Of a DNA stretch of 64,000 nt, positions 37,863 to 51,740 are shown piece after piece. The DNA comes from Oenanthe sinensis. Its lineage: Eukaryota; Streptophyta; Magnoliopsida; Apiales; Apiaceae. The position numbers were made by a program, and so were the translations under genes. The notes below the pieces were generated by a model that saw nothing but the letters and a program-made list of their open reading frames with translations, was not told the origin of the DNA and did no database searches. The stretch's first letter is position 1; each line of letters opens with the position of its first letter. The stretch lies in the NCBI GenBank assembly GCA_028671895.1, contig CM053802.1, positions 12,345,631 through 12,409,630 of the forward strand. The letters are read 5' to 3'.

Positions 37863-40800
37863 ATGCAAGGTGAGGTTAGCGGAGATATGAAAGTTGAGTG
37901 TAATGAATCGAGTGATTACTGTGCATCTGTGGTACAGAGGTTTTATAGAGGTTATCGTACTCGTCGCTTATTGGCAGATTCAGCTGTTGTTGTTGAGGAG
38001 CTCTGGTTAGTACTACTACTTGCTATATATTTTGGATTAATTTGTAAATTAGTTGCCGGGCTTTACCTAACGTAGCCTTTAATATGTTGCCTAGCTTGTT
38101 GGCCAAATTGTAAAACAAGTCGAACAATTTTATTTTTTTGTAAAAAATTTTACACCGCGAGTTGCTATGAACATGAACTATAAAAATATGAATCTGTTCA
38201 TGTCAAAATCATCGAGGACTTGGACTCAACAATATGCTTGTGGTGTGCGTAGACGTACAGGTTGTTGTATGTGAATTTATTATATATCCAAAATTATAAA
38301 GATAGTATGAGTTTTAAGGAAATCATGTATGTATGGGTGATATAATGCCAATTGAGATATGTTTCTCACTTTTGGATGGGAGTCAGCTAGTTATTAGTTA
38401 TAGTTAGTTGTACTTGCTAATTTGATGAATTAACTAATTTGCATAGTAATTTTGAAGGTGGCAAGCCATCAACTATGCTCGATTAAATCACAGTACTATT
38501 TCGTTTTTCAATTTTTCCAAACCGGAGACAATTGCTTCAAGGTGGATTCGGATCGGACTGAATGCTTCTAAGGTGTCCATGATTTTCTGTTTTTGCTGAC
38601 CATAAATGTTTTCTATAATTTGGTGCGCTAATTTCAGGAAATGACAGCTATAAGATGCACTGTTCTTACTATTTGGACTGGTTTTGCAGGTGGGGAAGGG
38701 TTTGTCAAAAGACGCCAAAGGACAGAAATTGGCATTCCAGCACTGGATTGAAGCTGTAATCTTTTTACATTCCCTACATCTTTTTTTTTCTTTTCAATTT
38801 TATTGTTTGCGCAGTATTAACAATATGATTTGTCTCCCTTTCTTCAATGTTATATGCTTATGCTACCTTAGATTGATCCACGACACCGTTATGGGCATAG
38901 CTTGCATTTATATTATGAGGAGTGGTGCAAAGCTGAAGCTGATCAGCCCTTTTTCTACTGGTAAGATTGGGCTTCTTTCCAATTGCTGGCTTTACTCTTG
39001 CAGTCAAATATTATCCCCAAAGTATGCAAATTATGTAAACTTCTTTGTCAAAAGTTTAATCTTTTTTCTTTTTTTTCCAATATGAAAAGTTTGTTCTATA
39101 CGAGTCAAATTTTGAAGAGACTGGCCTTATATTTGACAATCAAAGAGAATAGATTTGCAACAACAGAATAAAATGTTAATCAAAATGGAGATAATCCATC
39201 TCTGCTGAAGAAATGCAGAGTCCCTATATGATATGAGTAGCCCTTGTCATGATGGAAAGGGGAAGGACATAGACCTTTACTACCAGGCCATTCTTGAATT
39301 GTTGCGGTGAAAGTTCATGCATGAGCATAATATTTTTCTTTGTCATTTTGTTCAGTTCTTAATAAGAGCGTGCAGCCTAGCTACTAGCTTGAATGCTGCA
39401 TGTGGTTAAATATCGATCATGAACGATTTGAAATTGTACACCTTGCAGGTTAGATGTTGGAGATGGGAAAGATGTTGATCTTCTAGAATGTCCTAGATCA
39501 AAGCTTAGGCAACAGTGTATCAAGTATTTTGGACCTGTATGTGCATCTTTATCCAAATCTGCTGAATGTTTAATTGTGTGAATTCTAATTAATGTAAGTG
39601 GCCGCTACAGTGCTCGAACTCATAATTCACTTGTCATTTTCATCGATTTTTTGCATATTCAGCAAGAGAGAGAACACTATGAATATGTTGTTGCTGAAGG
39701 CAAAATTGTTCAGAAACACACAGGAAAGTTTCTAGATAGCAACAATGGATTGCCAGAGGCAAAGTGGATATTTGTGATGAGCACCTCTAAGAGACTCTAT
39801 GCTGGTGAGGTAAAAAGAGAAACTTTCATAGCAACTGGTAGTTTGAAAAGATATTATTGTTTTTTCTGATATGCAGATATGTTTTAATGTTGTACCTTAT
39901 TATATCCAGAAAAAGAAAGGAGTTTTTCACCATTCAACCTTCCTCGCGGGAGGGGCAACTTTAGCTGCCGGAAGGCTTGTTGTAGTGAATGGAATACTTA
40001 AGGTACATCAATAATATAAATTACATTTTTAAAAGAATGACTGTTTTTATTTTATTGAAAATCTCTAAAACGACTTGTTACTAGGATCAATACATGCAGC
40101 AAATTCAGTTAAGTTGTCTTGTTTCATTGGACCACATTCCTGGTGGTCTAAAGGTAACTTTTTTTGTCATTTGAAGAGGAATTTTTGTGCTGCTGCACGT
40201 GGTTTGGCATATTTTGTTACCTGTGGGCATTGTGAAAAAAGAGTCAAATAGGTATTTCCTGTGTGCAAAAGATCTCACTTGTGATACCTCAAATCAGAAT
40301 CAGAGTTTTCTTTCTTTCTAGGCAGTAGGTAGCCACCTAGCGGTGTCTCATGTTATCAAGTTTTCTTGTTACCTATCCTCATGCATTGGTTTTGCACCTC
40401 ATAACACTGGGTTGTCTTTACAATTCCTTTTAATATTTGTAGTCTATCTCGGCATATAGTGGACATTATCGTACAACTGATGAAAGGCTTGTCAGCTTTC
40501 TATCATTTCTAAAGGATAACGGAGTGAACCTTGATGAAATCGAAGTAAGTTGTCTTTTATAAGATTAATTTGTTTACTTTTACTACATGTTACCATTCTG
40601 GTGCCGGTCTTTGTAAAAAAAATTGCACAAATTATCTAAGAACCTATGAGTAGCCAGCTACTTAATTTGATAGATATTCAGCACATCTGCATAATAGCTT
40701 CATTTACCTATCTCTAATCAATGGTGTATTCTGTTAATTAGGTACACAAGTCAAATGAAGATTATAATCATGACAATCACATCAAACCATATGAAAATGG

Positions 40801-41137
40801 GAATGCAGCTGTAGTCTTGGAAGATTCAAATTCTTCCCTACCTGACATCCTCAATACAGAGGATACAATACGGGTGCATAAAAAAGCTGAAATTTCTCAA
40901 ACTGAAGCCAGAAACTGTTGCAGGAAGAGTCTCTTTGGTGGTCTTCAGAGTCCGAAAGCTAAAGTGGCCAAGACAGCGATACTGCAAAGGATCAACTCCA
41001 AGAAGGCTGCAAAATCCTACCAGTTGGGTCATCAACTCAGCTTCAAATGGTCAACTGGTGCTGGTCCAAGAATCGGCTGCATAGCCGACTATCCTGCTGA
41101 ATTGAGGTTGCAGGCATTGGAGATTACCAGCCTCTAG
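37863..41137 (+). CDS. IQM3: IQM-family calmodulin-binding protein, IQM3-like
   Basis: Nine exons: 37863-38005, 38458-38572, 38690-38755, 38872-38960, 39449-39536, 39663-39809, 39910-40002, 40443-40544, 40742-41137. Phases agree throughout and give 412 residues. One IQ motif sits near the N-terminus (VVQRFYRGYRTRR, residues 23-35); such motifs bind calmodulin without calcium. The conserved IQM core follows: WWQAINYARLNHSTISFF, ASRWIRIGLNASKVGKGL, HWIEAIDPRHRYGH, FFYWLDVGDGK, CPRSKL, QEREHYEY, KWIFVMSTSKRLYAGEKKKG, FHHSTFLAGGATLAAGRL and ISAYSGHYR. The C-terminal exon contains SLFGGLQSPKAK and LGHQLSFKWSTGAGPRIGC, as in Arabidopsis IQM3, which is also a short member. No catalytic activity is established for the family. 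The first ATG close to the IQ motif is used. Confidence 0.95.
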
Positions 41138-43307
41138 CCTCTTCCAAACACATTGGCCTCCAGGAAACTAAGTGGTCTTGAGTCAAGCAAGGCTAGTTCT
41201 TCGGTATCGATAATAGTGAGGTCACCCTCTCATATTTATATTTCTGTAGTAAGCTAGCTAACTAAATCTTGGTTCCTAGATCTTTATTAAATTTATGTTC
41301 CACGACTCTTCATGTCACCTTTTTCACTGACCTAAAAGCCTCCAAACTATTTTCATTGAACTTGTAGAATTAACCTTGTAATTTTTCGAACTTCTATGTG
41401 AACTACCCTTCTTGGATCCAGTGACCGAGAGGTAGGTAGGGCAGCGGTAGGATTTTTTGTCACGGGCACTAATATAAAATGGACCTAAATGTAAAGCTTA
41501 ATTTCAAACAATATATGTGCTACACAAAAAATATATCGGTTAATATGCTACACAAAAAATATATACACTCTGCAAATTCTCTCGGGTGCCTTAGAATTAC
41601 TGCTTGGATCATAGTTTGTAAACATATAATTACATGTGATATGTGCCTATGTGGTGTTTCGTGTTTGATTTAATTCAAAATATATAAAAAACAATTATAC
41701 GTATCTGGCTCAAATAAATATTTATATATTTAGGAAAAATAATAAAAAAATCTAGAATTATGTGAAAACAATTATACGTCTCCGGCTCAAATAATTTATA
41801 TATAAGTCACGAACTAGAATGATTAATAATTTTACACAGCATAAAAAAAGTTCCCATATATACGTGTTCTTTCTAATTAATATATGAATTGATTTGTTTT
41901 TCCTAACTAATAAAATAACTAAAAATTAACAAGTTTTTTTTTTTGACTAATTTGGCTTATAGCCTTACAAATGAGTATCTGTTCTAAAGAAATTCTCGGG
42001 GTGAGCCAGGATCGAATCCAGGACCTGGGACGACAGAGGATAAGCCCTCAACCACTTGAGCTATCCAACCGTGCTCAAAATTAACAAGTTAACCCATACG
42101 TTATAACAACAAATAAATATTAAATATTATAGTTTATAATTCTGAAAACATGCGTGCACTTTGTATATATATGATGCAAAGGTTTGAGTTTTAACTGAAT
42201 TTTACCTCACATGTGTCAATAATTATATTTAAGTGTTATTTTACCCTATCTTAGTGTTCCAACTAAATAATTTTTTTATATAACTTTATCATTGATTATT
42301 TTCAATACATTGTATATTTTAATAATAAAATTAGTTATACATACCTTATACATTAATAAAAATTTAAAAATGTTAGATTAATATTATTTAAAAAGTTAAA
42401 ATGGATAACAAATGCTTAATTGTCATAAAATAAGAGAAATTTTGTATGTACATTCACCCTAAATCAAAAGTTATGAATAAAATAATTTAAAAATTATTTT
42501 AATTCCCATAACATTGATATAAAAATTATATATATAGGATGAGATTAAATAATTTTGTCTAAATATATACCATAAAATTAAAATATTACATGAATAGAAT
42601 GTTTTTAAATTCAATTATAGATTTTCTTTTTATAAAAAAATTATATATTTTTAATGTAAATCTACTCTAAATAGTTAAGTAAAATAAAATACTTTGATTA
42701 ATAACTTTTATAAAGTTTGTTTAAATACAAACACAAGTATATATATATAATTAAATTATTTAATTATGAATTAATTTTTTTTATTTAACTAATTATAGTA
42801 TATTTACTTGAAAATATATAATTTCAATAAAATGATTTACTTGAAACATTTTATCCACATTATATTTTAAAATTTAATTTATTTTAAATTACAAAATCAA
42901 TAAAATACTTACTTTAAATTTATATCAACATTATACTTATTTCGAAATAAACATCGGCAACACAACGGTAAATGATATATTGTTAAGTAGGATTACTGTA
43001 AAATTTAATAAAATATATTAAGAAAATTTATAATCGACGACAAGCCTGAAATGTCATTATAGCCTCGTTCAGTCACATGTAAAGTAGGACCCTCTCTCGA
43101 CTGCCAACGCACCAATTATGATACGTGTCGATTGTACATACTTCCCCTGACTCTCTTAAACGATGATTCGGTGCAACAGGTGTCAACCTCAAAACCTGTA
43201 TTCAAACATTAATTTCTTGCCGTCTCATTTTTGCTCTTTGCTGCCGATATTTTCTCCTGTTTCGTTTCATCAAGTTGTTCCTTTTCGTTCTATCACCTCA
43301 TAATAAA
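41138..43307. other. Spacer between IQM and bZIP genes
   Basis: The start should be the IQM 3'UTR. It holds one SINE (41936-42076). 42100-43070 is very AT-rich with no gene seen. A 63-codon frame at 41479-41673 has no recognisable motif. An ACGTGTC (ABRE-like) word lies at 43123-43129, about 180 bases upstream of the bZIP start codon. Confidence 0.5.
41936..42076 (-). mobile_element. tRNA-derived SINE with perfect 14-bp target duplication
   Basis: The minus strand starts gagcacggttggatagctca, with box A (tagctcaagtggttgagg) and box B (ggattcgatcc) at tRNA spacing, and ends in poly-A (poly-T at 41936-41944). The 14-base direct repeat aaaattaacaagtt flanks it exactly at 41922-41935 and 42077-42090. 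The insertion looks young. It is not a functional tRNA: the arms do not pair fully and a SINE tail follows. Confidence 0.93.
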
Positions 43308-46239
43308 ATGATGAAAACTCTAGAAGAGTCGAGCTCTAAGTTATGTTCATCTCTATCAATAAATTTGGAACTAGAGGTAGCAGAAGCTTTAACAGACCTA
43401 GCTAATCCTTTAGAGATTAATACACCTTTGCTAAAAGACCTCCAAGTGAATTCAGACTCTTTTTGGCCATCCAGGGACAGAGAATCGGCGGCACAATCCT
43501 CTCCTTTGAATGTAACGCTATGGCCAGATAACGAGGTTCGATTTATTTGTTTTCATCCAAGATATTTAACATTGAATTTTATCTTTTCATCTAATAGTTT
43601 TGTTTTTAATTTATTATATTTTTTTTATTAAATAACCAAATCATCCCTCCTTATTTTTTAATATACATTATTTAAAAGAAATTATTTGACATTTTTTAAT
43701 TAGTAGTTGGAAACTAGTCTGATCGATAAGGATACATATCTTAGCTAGATATAGATTATATCATATTAATAGATAAATATATTAATTTATATTTAATTAT
43801 ATTAGAATAAAATATACTATAATATATTAAACTTTAGTTATTAAGTAACAAAATAAAATAAAATATAATTAATCTCATAGTCATCTCCGGCTAATTTAAT
43901 CAAATAATGTGGAATTCAATATATACTAAATTCATATTTATAATTGCTTTTAAGAGAGTTTATTAAAATTACACAATATTTCTTTCCTTTAATATCTAGG
44001 GTTTGGGTTTTAGAAAGTCTGTGTACTCTAACATTATATATATTATTTGGAATAGTGATATAATTTAATTTTTGTTTCATAAAATAAAAATCAAATATTA
44101 ATGTTATAATTGTGTCATTTGAATCCTTGATTTAAAAATATTTTTTACTCCATCTACACAAGTATAATTGTGGAGATTGTTGCCTAAAATCATTTATAAT
44201 ACACAATTTTGTATTACTCTTTTTTGGTCGTCATAAATTAAAGTCATGTTTTATGGTTTGTTGGAAAAAAGATATAGTAAAACAATTAATATTTATATTA
44301 ACATTAATTAAATAAAAAGCAACAATAAGAAAATAAAGATCTTTTAATTTTATCACCAAAATATTTTTTAGAAGAATCCCTTATATATATATATGGTTGC
44401 AATGGAGACTAAAAAATGCAGTGAAAGACATTATATTGGATAAATTATATTTTATATATAATAAGATAAAATATTATATTATATTCAAATTTAATATTTA
44501 TATTTAAGATAAAAATATTTATATAGATTTAAAATTTTAAATTCAACCAACAATATATTAAAATCTAATAATTATATTTAACGTCCAAATCTCATAAAAA
44601 AACATGTTAAGATTTAATATTTATATCATTTTTTTAAAATTACTAAAAAAATATTTAGGGTTCTAATAACATATTAAAATTTAGTATTTATGTTATTATT
44701 TTTAAAAATACTTATAAAGAAAAAGTCAAAAGAGTTGACAATACTTATATTAATATTAAATATGAAAAATAAAATTAATACGTGGATAGTGTCTATTCTA
44801 ATTTGTGGCTTCACGCATATGGTTTTATGTATTAATAATGATTTTGAAATAACTAAAATTTATTTGAATATTAAATAAATTTAATATTTGCAAGGAAATT
44901 GTATGTTTATCTTTAATTTTAGAGTAATGGTATTGAACTAAAAAATGTTCTCAAAATATTTTTTTTTAAAAAAATATGAGAATAGAAAATTTTAATTAAT
45001 ATGAATGTAGGAGATTCCTTCATTTATTGTTTTCAGAAAATATTTTTGAGATCCCTAATATTACTCATAATTTTATTAGAATTGCTGACATATATTACTA
45101 TTAATATATCAAATGAGATTATGGGGGAAGATGCAATGTGAGGTGGTGTGTGGAGTTTGTTAGTATCGTTTTACATTTATATTAATTAACACAAAAAATT
45201 TAGTTGACAATTGACATTTTGTGTTCGTATAGAAATATTAAAATAATTATTTTTTATATTAAAAATAAGTTAATTTCAACTAATTCGAATTAAATATAAT
45301 ATGTTAAAACAAAATCCAAATCATCATATTCTTATTAAAATCATTAATTAATTTTATAATTAACATGATTTAGAGATTTATTTTGGTTAAACTTAAAGGA
45401 CAAAAAAAACTTAAAAAGGCAAAGTGATTTGAGTATCATGACAAAAAAAGAAAAAAGAAAAATCAACGGCACAAATGATTAGTCATAATATATTTTATTT
45501 TTTCATTTTTAGTGAAGACATTTATTTTTGATAAGTTAATTCTGGTTAGTACAACAAACTTTTATAATTTTATTAAATAACAATAGATTTAAATACTTTG
45601 TATAACTAAACATTACTATTATTATTTTGATTAAGAATTAATAAAATTAATGTAAGTTAAAATTGCATGCCAATTCTTTTTGGCGCACAAAAAGACTTGA
45701 GACATTTTTGATCGGAGATGCAGAAAATATAGTTTTTTTTATAATTTAAATAAACTATAAGACACACTTTTATCAAGTTAAAAGTGTAATTCTAGGTCAT
45801 TCTCTATTTCGTTAAACTTTTTTTTTCCTTTTTCTTTTTCCCATTATTTTTTGTCTTTCCTCTCAAATTTATTATTATTATTATTATTATTATAATGACT
45901 AATGAGAAATGTCAAATTTATTATTATTATTATTATAATGATCAATGAGAAATGAGTGTAGAAATTATTATTAGGATTAATATACAAATTATAGTACCTA
46001 AATCACTAGACATGAATAATTTTATAAAAATATTGGAAGTATGTTAAATAAATTATAGTATTACTGAACATAAGGACGAACATATTAAAAGGATGTTTAA
46101 AAATATATTAAAAAATAAATTACAGAATATATATTGAATAATATAATATATAAAACATATTGTAAAACATGTTTGTATCATAAAAAATATTATTTATTAT
46201 ATATTTCACTGAGTACTCAATGTGAGACGGATTTCTCAT

Positions 46240-46289
<50 letters not shown>

Positions 46290-49200
46290 TTTTTCTCGAA
46301 TTTCGGGTCTGGATCGAGTTTCGGATTGAGTATGGGTTCGGAATACATAAAATCCAAACTCATTCGGGTTTAAAAATAATATCCAAATTCAAAAAATTGG
46401 GTTCGGAAAAATTCAAATGGCTCGGAACGGGTCGGTATCCATCATGTCGGATAAAACTGTCATCCCAAATGATTCCTCAATTCCCATGTCTCAAAAACCC
46501 GTACCTTATGATTTTGGAGTATGAGTTAAAAATCCATAACTGACCTAAATATCATGAACCAAACTATTAGAAGGTTTTAAAAGTAATTATACAAAGTAAT
46601 TTATGAGTGCATTCAGCCAACCTTTTCTTTGCTTCTGGGATTTTTTTTAATTTGTAACTTCTTTTTTCTTTTTTCTTTTTTTGATAAGTTAATTTATAAC
46701 TTGTTAATCTTTTATCATTCATGAACTTGTATATTTATAATCCATAGTACATTGCACAACATTACTCTACAAATTCTTTGTGATTCTGCTTAATTAGTTT
46801 TTTTTTCTTGCTAATCATAATCTTGGCGGATTGATAACTGCCCGTCAATCTATTACAATAGAATTTTGGAGTCTGATAAGGATAATTCTCTTGAAGTTTA
46901 TTGAAAGAAATTTATGATCATGTGCTTCAAATCAACCTTCTCTGTTTCATGTGCGTTAGACAATTTCGTTCGTCTTCCTTTGAACTGTCTGCATATTCTT
47001 CTTGGCTGTGATATGTTGCTAATATGCCTCTAGCATTTTTGTGTGCGACTGGAAAGAGGCGTCGCTCTCGTTCCTTTATCTGCATGCAGAAGTTATTAAC
47101 AACCAACTCTTCTAAAACATTAAAAAGTGGTTTTTAAGGGGAAGCCGTCAAATGGGATATATACTATTAATAGAAGTTCCCAGCTAAACACCATTTAAAC
47201 CCAGGATTTCTATCAGTCTTTTGAAATTAGGGATTTCCACCATTTAAAAAAAATGCTACTATTAGGATTTATTGGAATCAAGTTGAAGGTTGAAATTTTT
47301 TTATATGCAAAAATAATATTTAAATATACTTTTTTCACAAGTAAAAGTTGGTTTTCCCAAAAATTACATAATGTAACTTTTCCGCGACAACTTTTACGGT
47401 TATGGTGAGGCACTGAGGCTAAAAGCTGATTATAACCGGAAAAATTTGCTTTTATTTTGCTTATATGGTTTGGTAAAATTTGTCAAACGGGCTGGTAATG
47501 TATCATTCAGCCTAATAATGTGTTGTTATGTTATTATGTTACTTTATATAGGAATTGAGCAATCTATTTTCTCTTCTTCTGTTACTTTGTACTAGGATCA
47601 TGCAGTTGTGGTTCAGCAAAACGATGAGAGGGAAAGTAGTCTGACGGTGAGGAAGCCGATACAGGCCGGGGAAGATACTGAATTTCCACCAAATCCTAAT
47701 GGCAGAGAAACTCGTGCCAAGACAATACAGGACTTGAACGTTGTTCCAGAGGTTTCACTTCAGTTTTCATATTTGTTATACTTTTTTGTCCTTAATTAAG
47801 CGCATTTTCCTTGCTATTTGAGCTTCTACATACTGTTTATGATAGAGTCCTTGATTTTATGCACCTTATATATCTTTGACGATAACTACTGACATTGATA
47901 TTGATGGAAGTTATGGAGTTCATTTGTCATCTAAAGGTATATAAAAGTAAATCCAATAAATCTATGCATGATACAAGGTTAAGAGAAATTCGGCACGTAC
48001 TTGTTGGAATATGCATGTAGTGAATGTAAGGTATCGAGCAGATAGTCTCGGAGAAAAGGATCATGCCCAACAAATTTCAAGAACTTTGTAGCAAAAATGC
48101 CATCACACACAGAAATTCGAACAACCAAAATATTGCAATAAGAAGCTAATTAGTTCATATCACTATTTCGATATAAGCTTTAAGGAGGAAAATCGGCCTC
48201 CTCAAAACATATTGTAAACTATATAATGGTCCCAATGCGAGAAAAGTTGAAGTCATAGAAGATTATCCAAATCACTGAAAATTACAGTTTCCTTGCATTA
48301 TATTGATTTAAAATGCTTAAAACAAATCTAGTGATGACCTTTACTTATCAGCAGCAATAAATGGTACTTAAGCCACTATCAGCAGCAATAAATGGTACTT
48401 AATCAGTTGATAATGATATTCCAGTCCCTAGTAATTTACACACATGTACTCAGTTTTTTCTTGTTTTTTATTCATAGATCCTTTTCTGTTCACCTCTTGG
48501 TACATAACTGTAGCTGTCTGTAGGTTTCTCAGCTGATATATGTTAAATATATTAAGATCCAATTAAGGCCTCCTGCTAATGTTGTATCGGAGCCCAGGTT
48601 GGGTTTGAACTCTCCCACCCCCAGTATTTAAATACATTTTCCTGTTTGTCTGTCAAGTATATTGATTGGCCTAACAGGTCACTGACATTGAGTTTGGCGG
48701 CTCCTTTACTAATTAAGGTCATCTATCTTTCTGACACTGTGATGTTACAAGACGAAATCTTCCAACTCTTTAATATTTACTGCTTATAACTCTGAGGCAG
48801 ATAATTCATTAAGAAAGGTATGAATCTTAAACAGAACAGATATCTTAATACACTGCCATATAGCCTATCTTTGTACATGATACCTTAAAATTTTAATTAA
48901 TCTATGGTTGCTGCTGAACCAGTTGGATTCTATTACCTACATAGTGCCTCGTTGCTTATCTGGTACAAACATTATACCTTAAAAGATTAGTTAGCCTATG
49001 GTTGCTGCTGAGCCAGTTGGATTCAATTACTTGCTGCTGGACCAGTTGGATTCATTTATTCGGTGCTTTGTAGCTTATTCTGTTACTAGAATTCAGTAGA
49101 TTACTTGGTCTTTTCGCAAGTTTTCTGAGTTGATATTCTTCATCTTAGATACGAAAATGTCCTATTGGATTATCTGGTCATGTACTCTCACTGAAACACG

Positions 49201-51050
49201 CTGCTTTAGGTAGAAGTTGAGGTTTTTTTCCTGTGTGTGTAAATTGTAATAACAGGATTATGTTGTTGAGGGTCGGCAAGATTCTGAAAAGGAAGGCCAT
49301 ATATCAGTGACAGATCCAATACGGACAGAGGAAAATACTGAAGTTCAACAAAATCCTAATGACGAAAAAAGTTCTGCACCACATGTTAGCTGCAAGTCAA
49401 GAAGGGATTTGAACAGGCTAACCGAGGTTACACTTTAATCAAAATATGTATTTAAATCATGAGTTTTCTTTCAGTTTGCAAATTTTATTGATAGACCTTT
49501 TATGACTCAGGATCAGAAGGCGGCACGGAGGCTCCGTCGTATGTTAGCAAACAGATTGTCAGCCAGACAGACAATTCTTAAGAGGCAGGTATGGTTATCC
49601 ATTAATGTTCTGTTATGCACCTTAGCACCTAATGTTGTCTTTAACTTGAGCTTCATCCTCTTGTCATCATCTAGAATGCCTTTTAATGACTGTAACTCGT
49701 CAATCGTAGATGTTCTATCAATTCATTGTTTCTAGTCGGTAACTGAGACTTCTTTTAAATTATATATTGTAAAGGCTCGTTGTGAGGAGCTCGCAAGGAA
49801 AGCTGCTGAGTTAGAATGTGAAAATGACAATCTAAAGCAGGTACAGATTATACTTTGTCAAGGTTTTATAGTTTAATTTCACTTAATTTTTGCTCGGTTG
49901 TTGAAAGTTGGAGCAATAACCAATATCAGAGGAAAGTCATATTTAGTATTTATGTTATACTTAATAGTTACCTAGCTGGTATATAACAGCATAGGCAGTC
50001 CAACTCCTTACCATCTCAACATTTATGTAAATGCTCACTTTGATTTTAATTTTGTGAGAAGGAAAAAGAGGCAGCTATGAGAGAGTATCATTCTTTGAAG
50101 AGCACCAACGAGAGATTAAAAGCTCAGGTAAATAAAGTGTGCATTGGAAGATATGCATCTTATCATAACAGTTACAGATATATTAATTTCACATTCTGCA
50201 GTTGAATATGATGGGGGTGACAGAGAATGTTGAAATTGAAGATGTTGATGAAACCGAAGAGGGTTCAAAGTTTAACAATGATCATATACCATCTTCGACA
50301 TCTTTGATTACTCAAAAGTACTATATATTTAACCAACCATCCTGTTTTCCATGTGTGTTACCATACATTACTCCAGGTTCAAATATTGTCCAGTCTGCAC
50401 CTCAAGACGGCATCTTTGTTGCATCCCAAGCTCCCATGCTAGCAAGTGGTATAAATTGTTCTTTAGTGGAGCATGAAAGTCCTGTAAGGATGAATATCCC
50501 AGGAAATACTTCTTATGCACTGCCATACCATTTGTTCATTCCTCCACTGCATCAAGCTGATCGAGTCCCTCCTCAATCCATGGATTTGGCTAATAATCTT
50601 AACGTTACTAATCAATCCACTACCAGTTTATATTGGAAAAGTATAGCTGATATAAAGGAAGATCAAAGATTACCACCTAAAACGATGAGAGGTGAAGCTT
50701 CTACATCAACAGAAACTATCAGTCCTTCTGTACAGGTGGACCATGGAAGAGCTTCGGGGAAAAAGCTTGCTCACAAGCCTAAAGTAACATCTGAAGCAGC
50801 TACTGATAGTTCATCAGGAGGAAATGAGGAAACTGTTGTTGGTCTGAGCACGAGTGAGAATGATGACAGCAACAGGAGGAATGAAGCCATAAATTGTGCA
50901 GCAGCTACCAGCAGTTCATCAGAAGAAAATCCAGAACAACCTGTCGATAGTCTGCTAATGAGGTGGATGGATGCTTATACAGCAGCAGCTGCCCGGAAGA
51001 GGAGGAAGGAAGTTATAAAAACGAAGAACTTTCAATATTCCCGTCAATAA
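43308..51050 (+). CDS. bZIP62: bZIP transcription factor, bZIP62-like (group J)
   Basis: Seven exons: 43308-43535, 47596-47751, 49256-49426, 49511-49588, 49775-49840, 50062-50127, 50202-51050. Every junction is phase 0; total 537 residues. Basic region RRLRRMLANRLSARQTILKRQ: invariant Asn199 is followed eight positions on by Ile207 instead of the usual Arg, the N-x7-I variant I recall for Arabidopsis bZIP62. The zipper has leucines at 217, 224, 231, 245 and 252, with Ala at 238. Heptad spacing decides the exon 6 acceptor at 50062, since using the AG three bases earlier would insert a residue. The C-terminus has a Ser-rich region and a basic AAARKRRKE motif, probably a nuclear signal. Exons 2 and 3 resemble each other. 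Intron 1 is 4.06 kb. Exon 1 is joined on phase only and is the least certain part. Confidence 0.87.
43536..47595. other. Intron 1 of the bZIP gene
   Basis: Strongly AT-rich. It contains a (TTA)n run near 45869-45893, a (TA)20 microsatellite at 46245-46285, and a 'cgggt/cggaa'-rich repeat remnant at about 46290-46450. Small open frames at 44690 and 47213 (minus) lack motifs. No gene seen. Confidence 0.55.
48348..49075. repeat. Direct repeats in bZIP intron 2
   Basis: 'tatcagcagcaataaatggt' is repeated at about 48348 and 48378. A block of about 90-100 bases ('gttgctgctgaaccagttgg' with neighbours) occurs at about 48881-48970 and 48976-49075, and its core appears a third time near 49030. A copy of the dispersed tRNA-like repeat (taagatccaattaaggcctc ... 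tcccacccccagtattt) lies at about 48553-48635. Confidence 0.6.
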
Positions 51051-51740
51051 GAACTTTCAATATTCTCGTCAATCTCGTGTCAGGATATCAAGCAATTAAG
51101 TAGACAAGGTACTATTCTCCGCATTATGTCGCAGGGACTTAAAGTATCGTTGCAGTATACTTGACAGCAAAAACTGGTCTTCGAGTATCTTATGAAAATC
51201 ATTTTTTCAGGCAAGGTATTCTTCAACATTCGAAACACTTCTGAATATAAGTAAGGCAACCGACTCTTCGGATTTTGAGGATACAGTATTTGTTCTGAGT
51301 GAATGTTTTTTGTTTACATATCCCTATCATGTTGTGAAAATAAGAGTGTGCAACAGAGGACAATTTTGCAGGCTTTTGTATTTTAGATAGGTCTGAGGTA
51401 TACAAACCTTTGGGGTCACCGCAGGCCTTCTTAGACTTTGATGCCACTATTCTGGGATGTTGTAGAATGTTTCATGTTTAAATTTCATGTGGCTCTGTTT
51501 CTGTTCTGGATGTATCTATGTTTATGCTACATTGTGTTCTGGTCTGTTAGTTGAAGTAATTGAAATGATTCAGTTGTTAAAAGTGATTGGGTCTCTCTCA
51601 GACCAGGGGATCACAGTTATCATGTTTATATGACTTCGTGATGATGATCACCAAATAGGGAAACAAGGCTAGAAAATATGTTCGAAAGTAAAATGGTAAT
51701 GTAAACTATCTTGCAAATTTCATAACCAAGAAAAAAAAAA
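51051..51740. other. Convergent 3' regions of the bZIP and GDSL genes
   Basis: This must hold both 3'UTRs, since the genes converge here. The bZIP stop context is partly repeated (ctttcaatattcccgtcaat, then ctttcaatattctcgtcaat, at about 51028 and 51053). No gene seen. Confidence 0.5.

Noticed and set aside
41990..42070. tRNA gene on the minus strand
   Set aside because: Box A and B are present, but the acceptor stem does not pair, a tail and poly-A follow, and a 14-bp target duplication shows it is a SINE.
43275..43307. Extended start of the bZIP frame from a TTG codon
   Set aside because: There is no ATG in the extension; the first ATG is at 43308.
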